Shown: piece by piece, positions 24,638 through 30,046 of the stretch | Layout: each line of letters starts with the position of its first letter | Numbering within the stretch: position 1 is the first letter of the stretch | Assembly: GCA_002358875.1 (NCBI GenBank) | Contig: DEPS01000139.1 | Span: 16,378 to 46,423, forward strand | DNA length: 30,046 nucleotides | Direction of reading: 5' to 3' | Source of the DNA: Lachnospiraceae bacterium UBA3386 | GTDB taxonomy: Bacteria > Bacillota > Clostridia > Lachnospirales > Lachnospiraceae | The notes under the pieces: model-generated | Database searches by the model: none | The model's input: only the letters and a program-made list of their open reading frames with translations | Told to the model about the DNA's origin: nothing | Program-made: the position numbers and the translations under genes

Positions 24638-24693
24638 TCTTCCTGAGATCCTTTTTCGGACATTCGTTATCGATTTTCCTGAAAAAACACAGC

Positions 24694-24722
24694 CCTGCGG
24701 CCGGTTTCTTCCCGGCTGCAGG
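24694..24722 (+). other. Hairpin between crt and its terminator
   Basis: An 11-bp stem, cctgcggccgg (24694-24704) / ccggctgcagg (24712-24722), has one G-U pair and a 7-base pyrimidine-rich loop. No U run follows. It may protect the crt mRNA 3' end or act as a first weak stop before the strong terminator at 24781. Confidence 0.5.
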
Positions 24723-24780
24723 CTGATGCTGGATCATCTGATGTTATAGAGAACAGGCGGGTTTACGGCTATGATCTGCT

Positions 24781-24817
24781 GCCGCAGGCGCTCCAAAGGT
24801 TGCCTGCGGCTTTTTTT
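24781..24817 (+). terminator. Strong terminator after crt
   Basis: The perfect 9-bp arms gccgcaggc (24781-24789) and gcctgcggc (24802-24810) enclose a 12-base loop and are followed directly by seven T. It separates crt from the CoA-transferase gene. The rest of the 24638-24936 gap is AT-rich. A poor promoter (ttagta 24878, tttaat 24902-24907) is the only candidate seen for the next gene. Confidence 0.9.
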
Positions 24818-24936
24818 ACCTTTTTTTAGGCTCAATCCGCCCGATTTATTAGTTTGCAGCCTGCTGATTATCATTTTTTAGTAGTTTTTGGTCCCTTTCA
24901 CTTTAATGATGTTTAAAAACTAAGGAGTGTGCCCCT

Positions 24937-26496
24937 ATGTCAGTAAAACCTGTGATCAGTGCAGCAGAAGCTGCAAAGTTTGTTGAAGACGGAATGACTT
25001 TTGTGACGACCGGATTCGTCGCATGCGAGATGCCGGAGTCTCTGAACAAGGCTCTTGAGAAGAGCTTTCTGGAGACGGGCCATCCCCGCGATCTGACCCT
25101 GTTCTATGCGGCTGCTCAGGGAAACCGTGACGGCAGCGGCGCGGATCATTTCGCGCACGAGGGCATGCTCAAGCGTGTCATCGGCGGCCATTACAATATG
25201 GTCCCCGAACTTGGCAAGCTGATTTTCGCTAACAAGCTGGAAGCCTATAACCTGCCCCAGGGAACTCTGTCCGAACTGTGCCGTGATATCGCCGCCCACA
25301 AGGTCGGCACTATCACCCATGTCGGCATGAACACCTTCTGCGATCCCCGTCTCCAGGGCGGCAAGCTCAACGATGTGACAAAAGAGGACATCGTCGAAGT
25401 CGTGAATATTGCCGGACAGGAGAGGCTGCTCTACAAGGCATTCCCTCTTCAGGTCGGTTTCCTGCGCGGAACATTCGCGGATGAAAACGGAAATGTCACT
25501 CTCGAGCGCGAATGCTGCACCAACGAGGCGACATCCATCGCGGCGGCTGTTCACAACAGCGGCGGCAAGGTCATCGTCCAGGTCGAGAAGGTCGTCAAGG
25601 CCGGTACGCTCGATCCCCGTCTCGTGAAAATACCCGGAATTTATGTCGATGCGCTCGTCATCGCAGAGGCTGAAGAGGATCAGGCCCAGTGCCAGGGCAC
25701 GCCCGGTTACGATCCCAGCATGACCGGCGAGATCCGCATTCCCCTGGGAGCGATCCCGGCTCCCAAGCTCAGCCCCAAGAAGATCATGGGCCGCCGCGCG
25801 GCCATGGAGCTCGAGGCCGACAAGGTCGTCAACCTGGGCATCGGCGCTCCTGAATTTGTCTCCGCAGTCGCCAACGAAGAAGGTATCGGCGATTACATGA
25901 CACTGACTGTTGAGGCGGGACCTGTGGGCGGCGTTCCCCAGGGTGGAAACCGGTTTGGCGGATCCATCAATGTCGAGGCGATCCTGGATCAGCCCTATCA
26001 GTTTGACTTCTATGACGGCGGCGGCGTCGACCTCGCCTTCCTTGGACTTGCCGAGTGCGACAAACACGGCAATATCAATGTTTCCAAGTTCGGTCCCCGT
26101 CTCGCGGGCTGTGGCGGCTTCATCAATATTACTCAGAATGCCAAGAAGGTCTTCTTCATCGGTACATTTACAGCCGGCGGCTTAAAGGAGCACTGCGAAG
26201 ACGGAAAGCTCATCATCGACCAGGAAGGCCGCCAGAAAAAGCTCATCGACACTGTCGAGCAGATCACCTTCTCCGGTGAGTATGCCAACAAGACCGGCCA
26301 GCCCGTCATGTACATCACAGAGCGCGCCGTCTTCAAGCTCGAAAAGGACGGGATCCATCTCATCGAGATCGCACCCGGCATCGACCTTCAGACCCAGGTC
26401 CTCGACCTCATGGACTTCACCCCTATCATTCCCGAGGGCGGACCTAAGCTCATGGACGAGCGCATCTTCCGCGACGAGCCCATGGGGCTTAAGTAA
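24937..26496 (+). CDS. Family I acyl-CoA:acetate CoA-transferase (propionate CoA-transferase / YdiF type)
   Basis: A 519-residue enzyme with both CoA-transferase halves in one chain, the length of propionate CoA-transferase and YdiF. It moves CoA between short-chain acids, usually with acetate as partner. The N-terminal half has DGMTFVTTGFVACEMPE and GTITHVGMNTFCDPR. The C-terminal half has VVNLGIGAPEFV and TVEAGPVGGVPQGG, where Glu326 fits the catalytic Glu that forms the glutamyl-CoA thioester (Glu324 in the C. propionicum enzyme, from memory). YDGGGVDLAFLGLAECDKHGNINVSKFG is also typical. AAGGAG lies 9 bases before the ATG. Codons are strongly C-ending, as in crt. Butyryl-, propionyl- or lactoyl-CoA may be the real substrate; sequence alone does not decide. 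No clear terminator with a U tract follows. Confidence 0.9.
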   Translation: MSVKPVISAAEAAKFVEDGMTFVTTGFVACEMPESLNKALEKSFLETGHPRDLTLFYAAAQGNRDGSGADHFAHEGMLKRVIGGHYNMVPELGKLIFANKLEAYNLPQGTLSELCRDIAAHKVGTITHVGMNTFCDPRLQGGKLNDVTKEDIVEVVNIAGQERLLYKAFPLQVGFLRGTFADENGNVTLERECCTNEATSIAAAVHNSGGKVIVQVEKVVKAGTLDPRLVKIPGIYVDALVIAEAEEDQAQCQGTPGYDPSMTGEIRIPLGAIPAPKLSPKKIMGRRAAMELEADKVVNLGIGAPEFVSAVANEEGIGDYMTLTVEAGPVGGVPQGGNRFGGSINVEAILDQPYQFDFYDGGGVDLAFLGLAECDKHGNINVSKFGPRLAGCGGFINITQNAKKVFFIGTFTAGGLKEHCEDGKLIIDQEGRQKKLIDTVEQITFSGEYANKTGQPVMYITERAVFKLEKDGIHLIEIAPGIDLQTQVLDLMDFTPIIPEGGPKLMDERIFRDEPMGLK

Positions 26497-26565
26497 AAAA
26501 AGACCTCCTGCCATAGTAATCCTTCGGAAATAAAGGCGGGGAAGGAACGCGGCTTTTGCTGCGGG

Positions 26566-26597
26566 AAAGATAATTTGCAGTAAAGATAATTTGCAAT
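26566..26597. repeat. 16-base tandem duplication
   Basis: Two adjacent 16-base copies (26566-26581 and 26582-26597, beginning aaagataatttgca) differ at one base. They lie 70 bases after the CoA-transferase stop and 7 bases before a large hairpin. Confidence 0.85.
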
Positions 26598-26604
26598 AAA
26601 GGAA

Positions 26605-26653
26605 CTGTCAGGCTGCGGTCACGTCCTCGACAGGAGTGACCGCGACCTGACAG
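26605..26653. repeat. Long imperfect inverted repeat (hairpin)
   Basis: The 18-base arms at 26605-26622 and 26636-26653 (outer part ctgtcagg/cctgacag, inner part gcggtcac/gtgaccgc) have two mismatched positions. A further tcct/agga stem with loop cgac sits at the tip. It is a strong structure but no U run follows on either strand, so it is not a standard terminator. It may still stabilise the 3' end of the CoA-transferase mRNA. Confidence 0.8.
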
Positions 26654-26656
26654 ATG

Positions 26657-26704
26657 AATTATTACCATTATTTTGAAAATAATTATTACCATTTTTTTGA
26701 AAAT
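26657..26704. repeat. 24-base tandem duplication with internal palindromes
   Basis: Two adjacent 24-base copies (26657-26680 and 26681-26704, beginning aattattacc) differ at one base. Each contains ttttgaaaa, and with the following gg the second copy forms a near-perfect ccatt.../...aatgg palindrome. It ends 5 bases before the tRNA-Trp -35 element. Confidence 0.85.
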
Positions 26705-26709
26705 AATGG

Positions 26710-26738
26710 TTGCAGTTCCCGATAACATGTGGTAGAAT
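26710..26738 (+). promoter_or_regulatory. Promoter for tRNA-Trp
   Basis: TTGCAG (26710-26715), exactly 17 bases, then TAGAAT (26733-26738) preceded by TGG, giving an extended -10. Transcription should start near 26745, about 42 bases before the mature tRNA. The A/T-rich tandem repeat just upstream could act as an UP-like element. Confidence 0.75.
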
Positions 26739-26786
26739 TGCAAAAGTCGATCAGGAAATGATTTTTGAATCGAAAAACTAAATTTT

Positions 26787-26857
26787 AGGGGAATCATACA
26801 ATGGCAGTATCACGGTCTCCAAAACCGTTCATGGGGGTTCGAATCCCTCTTCCCCTG
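26787..26857 (+). tRNA. tRNA-Trp (anticodon CCA)
   Basis: A full cloverleaf folds by eye. The acceptor stem aggggaa/ttcccct is 7 perfect pairs. The D stem is atac/gtat with loop aatggca. The anticodon stem is acggt/accgt with loop ctccaaa, anticodon CCA. The variable region has 4 bases. The T stem ggggg/ccctc has one G-U pair, and its loop is ttcgaat. The discriminator base is G, as expected for bacterial tRNA-Trp. The 3' CCA is not encoded (cta follows), so it must be added after transcription. It has its own promoter and terminators and is not in a tRNA cluster. Confidence 0.95.
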
Positions 26858-26876
26858 CTAAGCGGCACAAAATTGA

Positions 26877-26918
26877 ACCCTGGTGATCTTTAAGATCTGC
26901 CAGGGTCGCTGTTTTTTT
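26877..26918 (+). terminator. First terminator after tRNA-Trp
   Basis: The arms accctgg (26877-26883) and ccagggt (26900-26906) enclose a second pairing gatct/agatc. Seven T follow at 26912-26918. This is a classic intrinsic terminator 20 bases after the tRNA. Confidence 0.9.
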
Positions 26919-26932
26919 ACAGTTTGTTTTTT

Positions 26933-26977
26933 AAAAGGCCTTTATCGCGATGCACAGCGGCGCGATAAAGGCCTTTT
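26933..26977 (+). terminator. Second terminator after tRNA-Trp
   Basis: Perfect 17-base arms (26933-26949 and 26961-26977) have an 11-base loop; the outer part is aaaaggcc/ggcctttt, so the stem itself ends in T's, with a five-T run at 26973-26977. It stands in tandem with the terminator 15 bases upstream, giving a very tight stop. From here to dtd (26978-27187) there is only a promoter and no supported gene. Confidence 0.85.
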
Positions 26978-27125
26978 TGTGCTGTGGATACCAAATGTTT
27001 CGGTTGATCGTATAGAGAAAAGGGAAATCATCCGGATTTCCATACCTGTGATAATGGCCTCGCGTTCGCAAACACGTTTAAATGTATGCAAAATGGAAGA
27101 GCAGGGTGTATGGAGTCACAGTATG

Positions 27126-27134
27126 TGTTATAAT
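27126..27134 (+). promoter_or_regulatory. Extended -10 promoter for dtd
   Basis: tgttataat (27126-27134) combines a perfect TATAAT with TGn. No good -35 hexamer is seen at 16-18 bases, which is common for extended -10 promoters. It would start a leader of about 48 bases before dtd. Confidence 0.5.
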
Positions 27135-27187
27135 TGGTTCTGTAAATCGCACAGGATTAAGAAGGTTATATGGAGGCATAATAAAGT

Positions 27188-27703
27188 ATGAGATTTGTCA
27201 TACAGGTTGTGGAAGAAGCGCAGGTACGAATCGTGCAGACGCCGGACGGGACTGTCCCGGAGGATCAGGGCTATGTTTCCGGAAGGATCGGGCGCGGGCT
27301 GCTGGTCCTGGTCGGGATCGGTGCCGGGGACACGAAGGAGACCGCCGACCGTATGGTCGCGAAGATGAAAAAGCTGAGGATATTTGAGGACGAAAACGGG
27401 AAGACGAATCTGGACCTTGCGTCAGTGGGCGGCCAGCTCCTGATGGTCTCGCAGTTTACGCTTTATGCAAACTGTAAAAAAGGGAACCGTCCTTCCTTTA
27501 TCGAGGCGGGGCTTCCCGAGATGTCGGAGCCGCTTTTTGACTATATTGTCGAGAAAAGCCGTGAGGGTGGAACTCATGTGGAGACCGGCGAATTCGGCGC
27601 ATATATGAAGGTCTCTCTGATAAATGACGGGCCTTTTACAGTCATACTTGATTCGGAGCAGATGGGCTGGAAACAGCAGAAGGCAGAAGAAAACAAAATG
27701 TAA
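27188..27703 (+). CDS. dtd: D-aminoacyl-tRNA deacylase
   Basis: A 171-residue homodimeric enzyme that hydrolyses D-amino acids (D-Tyr and others) and Gly wrongly attached to tRNA, protecting translation. The start MRFVIQVVEEAQV, LLVLVGIGAGDT, KMKKLRIFEDENGKTN and MVSQFTLYANCKKGNRPSF match the family; SQFTLYA is the catalytic-loop motif. Near the end, ETGEFGAYMKVSLINDGPFTV contains the conserved Gly-Pro pair that rejects L-amino acids. It is about 20 residues longer than the usual ~150, from a loop near 20-28 (PDGTVPEDQ) and a Gln/Lys/Glu-rich tail. GGAGG at 27172-27176 lies 11 bases before the ATG. A weak cctcc/ggagg hairpin (27713-27726) follows, without a U run. Confidence 0.95.
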   Translation: MRFVIQVVEEAQVRIVQTPDGTVPEDQGYVSGRIGRGLLVLVGIGAGDTKETADRMVAKMKKLRIFEDENGKTNLDLASVGGQLLMVSQFTLYANCKKGNRPSFIEAGLPEMSEPLFDYIVEKSREGGTHVETGEFGAYMKVSLINDGPFTVILDSEQMGWKQQKAEENKM

Positions 27704-27726
27704 GTGCAGAGGCCTCCTCCCGGAGG

Positions 27727-27756
27727 TTATCCGGGTCAGATCAGGAAAACTATAAT
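27727..27756 (+). promoter_or_regulatory. Candidate promoter for the ParB-like/BMP gene
   Basis: A perfect tataat (27751-27756) is preceded, with an 18-base spacer, by a poor -35 (ttatcc, 27727-27732). Transcription would start near 27763 and leave about 48 bases before the TTG start codon, which agrees with that start choice. Confidence 0.4.
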
Positions 27757-27798
27757 TATGCAGTGCTTTATGGAAACAAAGATCTGCAGGAAAGAATC

Positions 27799-27813
27799 GG
27801 AGGATTCATTTTG
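27799..27813 (+). promoter_or_regulatory. Ribosome binding site that decides a TTG start
   Basis: GGAGG (27799-27803) lies 7 bases before TTG 27811. An in-frame GTG at 27763 has no Shine-Dalgarno and falls at the predicted transcription start, so TTG is preferred. The resulting N-terminus (MIQDYSKAKKLGERAF) resembles the start I recall for homologues. Confidence 0.75.
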
Positions 27814-29970
27814 ATTCAGGATTATTCAAAAGCAAAAAAACTGGGGGAAAGAGCATTCAGGCATGCGGTCGTAAGAGGAAAGTATCCTTATCTGCCCGCC
27901 CTTGAGGAGATGGTGGAGGGAATCGACAGGTTTCCTCAGATCAATCTGGGCCTGGCTGAGATCCCGCTGGATCTTGTCGCCGGTACGCTGACAGGCGGCA
28001 GGCAGAACTCTTTTGCGCCCAATTTCATGCCCCTGATGGCTGAAAATACAGAGTTCGCGGTAAAATGGAGCAGTCTTTATGACGCACAGGTGGAAGAGGG
28101 AATCCGGGATCCGGTCAAGGCCTACGAATTCCTGAACCACTTTTATGTGGAGGAGGGGAACAAACGTGTTTCTGTTCTGCGCTTTGTGGGGGCGGTCACG
28201 ATCCTGGCAAATGTCATAAGGATCCGGCCGCCTAAGGATGAGTCTGTGCAGAGCCGGATCTATTACGAATATCTTGATTTTTATAAGGTCACGCATATGT
28301 TCGAGATCACCTTCTCGGCGCCCGGCCGCTATGCGCGGCTGGCAGAGCTTTTGGGGCAGAATCTGGTCGATCCCTGGCCGGAGGAGCTTCTGGAAAAGCT
28401 CAAAGCGAGTGTGACTGCTTTCAGGGATGTGTATCGTTCCAAAGGCGGAGAAAAGCTGTCCATTACCATGGGGGATGCTCTGCTGATCTATGTGGAGCTG
28501 TACGATCTGGACAGTCTTCTTACAGAAGGCACATCGGAGATCGAGAAGCGCCTGGCCCGTCTGTGGCGGGAGTTTGCCGCCGCGTCGAGCCCGGAGGGGA
28601 TCGCCCTCATTGAAAACAGAACTGAGGCGGCCAGGCCTGAGGAAAAACCTCATATTCTGAAGGCGGCAAAGCTCGTCGGGGATACAGTCGAGGGAACTTA
28701 TGCGGCCGGCGTCGCGGGAGCAGCGCAGCTCGCCGGCGCCGTGGCGGGCGCTGCGGCAGGCCTTACAGGAGGGGTCGGGGCGGCCAAAAGTACAGCTCAG
28801 GCGACGCAGAAGGCGGTCAGGACAACCCTGGGTGTATCAGAAGGACAGATATCAGGTCCGCTTCCTTCAATGCAGAAAAAATATTCTCCCCTGCATCCCT
28901 TAAAAGCCGCTTTTATCTACGAGAAGGATCCTGAGAGATCCGGCTGGGCATACGGGCATGAGCTGGGGAGGAGTCATCTGAAGGAAACCTTCGGAAGCCT
29001 GGTTGAAACCATGCGCTTTGAGAACTGTGTGGATGAGGAATCCATTAAGGAGGCATTTGAGACTGTAAAGTCTGAGGGATGCGACGTGGTTTTTATTACC
29101 GCACCTTCCCTGATCAGACCTGCTCTTCTTTTTGCCCTGGATAATCCCCGCATAAAGGTACTTGGCTGCGGCTTTAACCAGACGACCCAGGCCGTCCGTT
29201 TCTATTATGGAAAGATGTACGAGGCGAAATTCCTCCTGGGGGCACTGGCGGCCAGCCTGACGGACGATCACCGGATCGGATATGCCGCCGGGATAAGGGA
29301 TGAGGCGGCTGTTTCATCCGTAAATGCCTTTGCCCTCGGCGCCCAGCTCGTAGATCCCTACTGCAGGATCGAACTTTACTGGACTGGGGATTATACCGGC
29401 GGCGGAATTGAGGATGTCTCCGACGCACAGAAAACCGGCTGCAGTGCCGGGGGAAACATCCCGAATAAGGACGGCTCGGAGATTTATAAGAAGGCCGCCC
29501 CGGGGAAACGCGGGATCCACGTTTTTTCGGACCTCGACATGATCCGTCTGAAGGACGGGGAGAGGCGCTACGGTCTGTATCTTGAAGAAGAGGACGGGAG
29601 CTTTCTCCGCCTTGCGGCGCCGATCTGGAACTGGGGGATTTTTTATGAGATCGCCGTTCGGAGGATCCTGGAGGGAACTTATGATGATGTTCCTGACAGG
29701 CAGAAGGACCGCGCTGTCAATTACTGGCTGGGACTTGATTCAGGAATCATTGATATTATCCTTTCAGACAGCCTTCCCAAACCGTCCTACCGCCTTGTGG
29801 AGCTGCTGAAAAAGGCAATTGAGGACAACCGGGTGAGTCCCTTTGAGGGAGAGCTGCGCGCACAGGACGGCAGCTTGAAGGGTGCTGCAGGAAAGACGTT
29901 GACCAACGCAGAGATCATGTCCATGGACTGGCTCGCGGAAAATGTGGACGGAGCGCTTCCAAAGCGCTGA
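27811..29970 (+). CDS. ParB-like domain fused to BMP-family (Med) ligand-binding domain
   Basis: A 719-residue protein with no signal peptide or lipobox, hence probably cytoplasmic. The N-terminal part (about 1-270) resembles ParB/nuclease-like modules: IPLDLVAGTLTGGRQNSFAPNF and, at 112-123, YVEEGNKRVSVL, close to the ExGxxR signature. An Ala/Gly-rich hydrophobic segment (about 297-325) acts as a linker or membrane-associated hairpin. The C-terminal part (about 363-670) is a BMP-type sugar- or nucleoside-binding fold: LKAAFIYEKDPERSGWAYGHELGR, VKSEGCDVVFITAP, KVLGCGFN and LGALAASLTDDHRIGYAAG. BMP proteins normally bind nucleosides outside the cell for an ABC importer. Here it may act as an intracellular sensor. 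Databases probably call it a BMP-family substrate-binding protein; transport is doubtful. The 76 bases after it show no terminator or gene. Confidence 0.8.
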   Translation: MIQDYSKAKKLGERAFRHAVVRGKYPYLPALEEMVEGIDRFPQINLGLAEIPLDLVAGTLTGGRQNSFAPNFMPLMAENTEFAVKWSSLYDAQVEEGIRDPVKAYEFLNHFYVEEGNKRVSVLRFVGAVTILANVIRIRPPKDESVQSRIYYEYLDFYKVTHMFEITFSAPGRYARLAELLGQNLVDPWPEELLEKLKASVTAFRDVYRSKGGEKLSITMGDALLIYVELYDLDSLLTEGTSEIEKRLARLWREFAAASSPEGIALIENRTEAARPEEKPHILKAAKLVGDTVEGTYAAGVAGAAQLAGAVAGAAAGLTGGVGAAKSTAQATQKAVRTTLGVSEGQISGPLPSMQKKYSPLHPLKAAFIYEKDPERSGWAYGHELGRSHLKETFGSLVETMRFENCVDEESIKEAFETVKSEGCDVVFITAPSLIRPALLFALDNPRIKVLGCGFNQTTQAVRFYYGKMYEAKFLLGALAASLTDDHRIGYAAGIRDEAAVSSVNAFALGAQLVDPYCRIELYWTGDYTGGGIEDVSDAQKTGCSAGGNIPNKDGSEIYKKAAPGKRGIHVFSDLDMIRLKDGERRYGLYLEEEDGSFLRLAAPIWNWGIFYEIAVRRILEGTYDDVPDRQKDRAVNYWLGLDSGIIDIILSDSLPKPSYRLVELLKKAIEDNRVSPFEGELRAQDGSLKGAAGKTLTNAEIMSMDWLAENVDGALPKR

Positions 29971-30046
29971 CCGGGAAACGGAAGAACAGGGTATACAGGG
30001 GGTCTTTTCCCAAAGGGGGGAATGTTTAAAAGTTTTGCCCGATGGC

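Noticed and set aside
24940..26067. A 375-codon open frame on the minus strand inside the CoA-transferase gene
   Set aside because: It mirrors the strong codon bias of the real gene, has no family features, and the plus-strand gene is complete with all motifs.
26566..26704. Tandem repeats considered as a CRISPR array
   Set aside because: Copies are directly adjacent without spacers, there are only two of each, and no cas genes are near.
26883..27191. A 102-codon open frame on the plus strand between tRNA-Trp and dtd
   Set aside because: It runs across two strong terminators and a promoter, lacks a Shine-Dalgarno and has no recognisable sequence.

Overview
The window looks like chromosomal DNA from a Gram-positive anaerobe of the class Clostridia, most likely Lachnospiraceae. 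This rests on the fused SecDF, the block priA-def-fmt-Zn-peptidase-rsmB-rlmN-prpC-prkC-rsgA, a diaminopimelate-type MurE, a CoA-transferase of the propionate CoA-transferase type, a cytoplasmic ParB-like/BMP fusion protein of a kind I associate with Lachnospiraceae, and strong AGGAGG ribosome binding sites. Base composition is mid-GC with AT-rich intergenic regions. I see no phage, transposase, CRISPR array or rRNA. The genus is not resolved.

Layout. Positions 1-672 hold the 3' end of a DUF362-family protein. Positions 673-1300 hold an orphan coding fragment that runs into a strong terminator. A minus-strand Sfp-type phosphopantetheinyl transferase occupies 1301-2158. A good sigma-A promoter at 2397-2426 then starts a long plus-strand run: secDF, a hairpin, recJ, murE, priA, def, fmt, a membrane zinc peptidase, rsmB, rlmN, prpC, prkC, rsgA and recD2 (2538-22748). 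Many junctions overlap by 4 bases (ATGA) or are under 110 bases, so this is probably one long transcription unit or several overlapping ones. It combines protein export, replication restart and repair, cell-wall precursor synthesis, N-terminal formyl-Met handling, rRNA methylation, ribosome assembly and PASTA-kinase signalling.

The second part (22749-30046) consists of short separate units. These are a MarR regulator with a candidate operator and its own terminator, a crotonase gene (crt) after a 565-base leader region, a strong terminator, and a family I CoA-transferase. An intergenic region follows with two different tandem duplications flanking a large hairpin. Next come a tRNA-Trp(CCA) gene with its own extended -10 promoter and two consecutive terminators, then dtd, and finally the ParB-like/BMP fusion gene starting at a TTG codon. 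Crotonase and the CoA-transferase use markedly C-ending codons, which fits high expression and a role in short-chain acyl-CoA fermentation, probably butyrate- or propionate-related. They are not inside a bcd-etf operon here.

The items most worth a second look are the ParB-like/BMP fusion, the repeat cluster upstream of tRNA-Trp, a predicted three-way-junction RNA between rsmB and rlmN, and the orphan coding fragment at 779-1144. Most of the window is ordinary housekeeping sequence. I did not find a clear new defence or mobile system.
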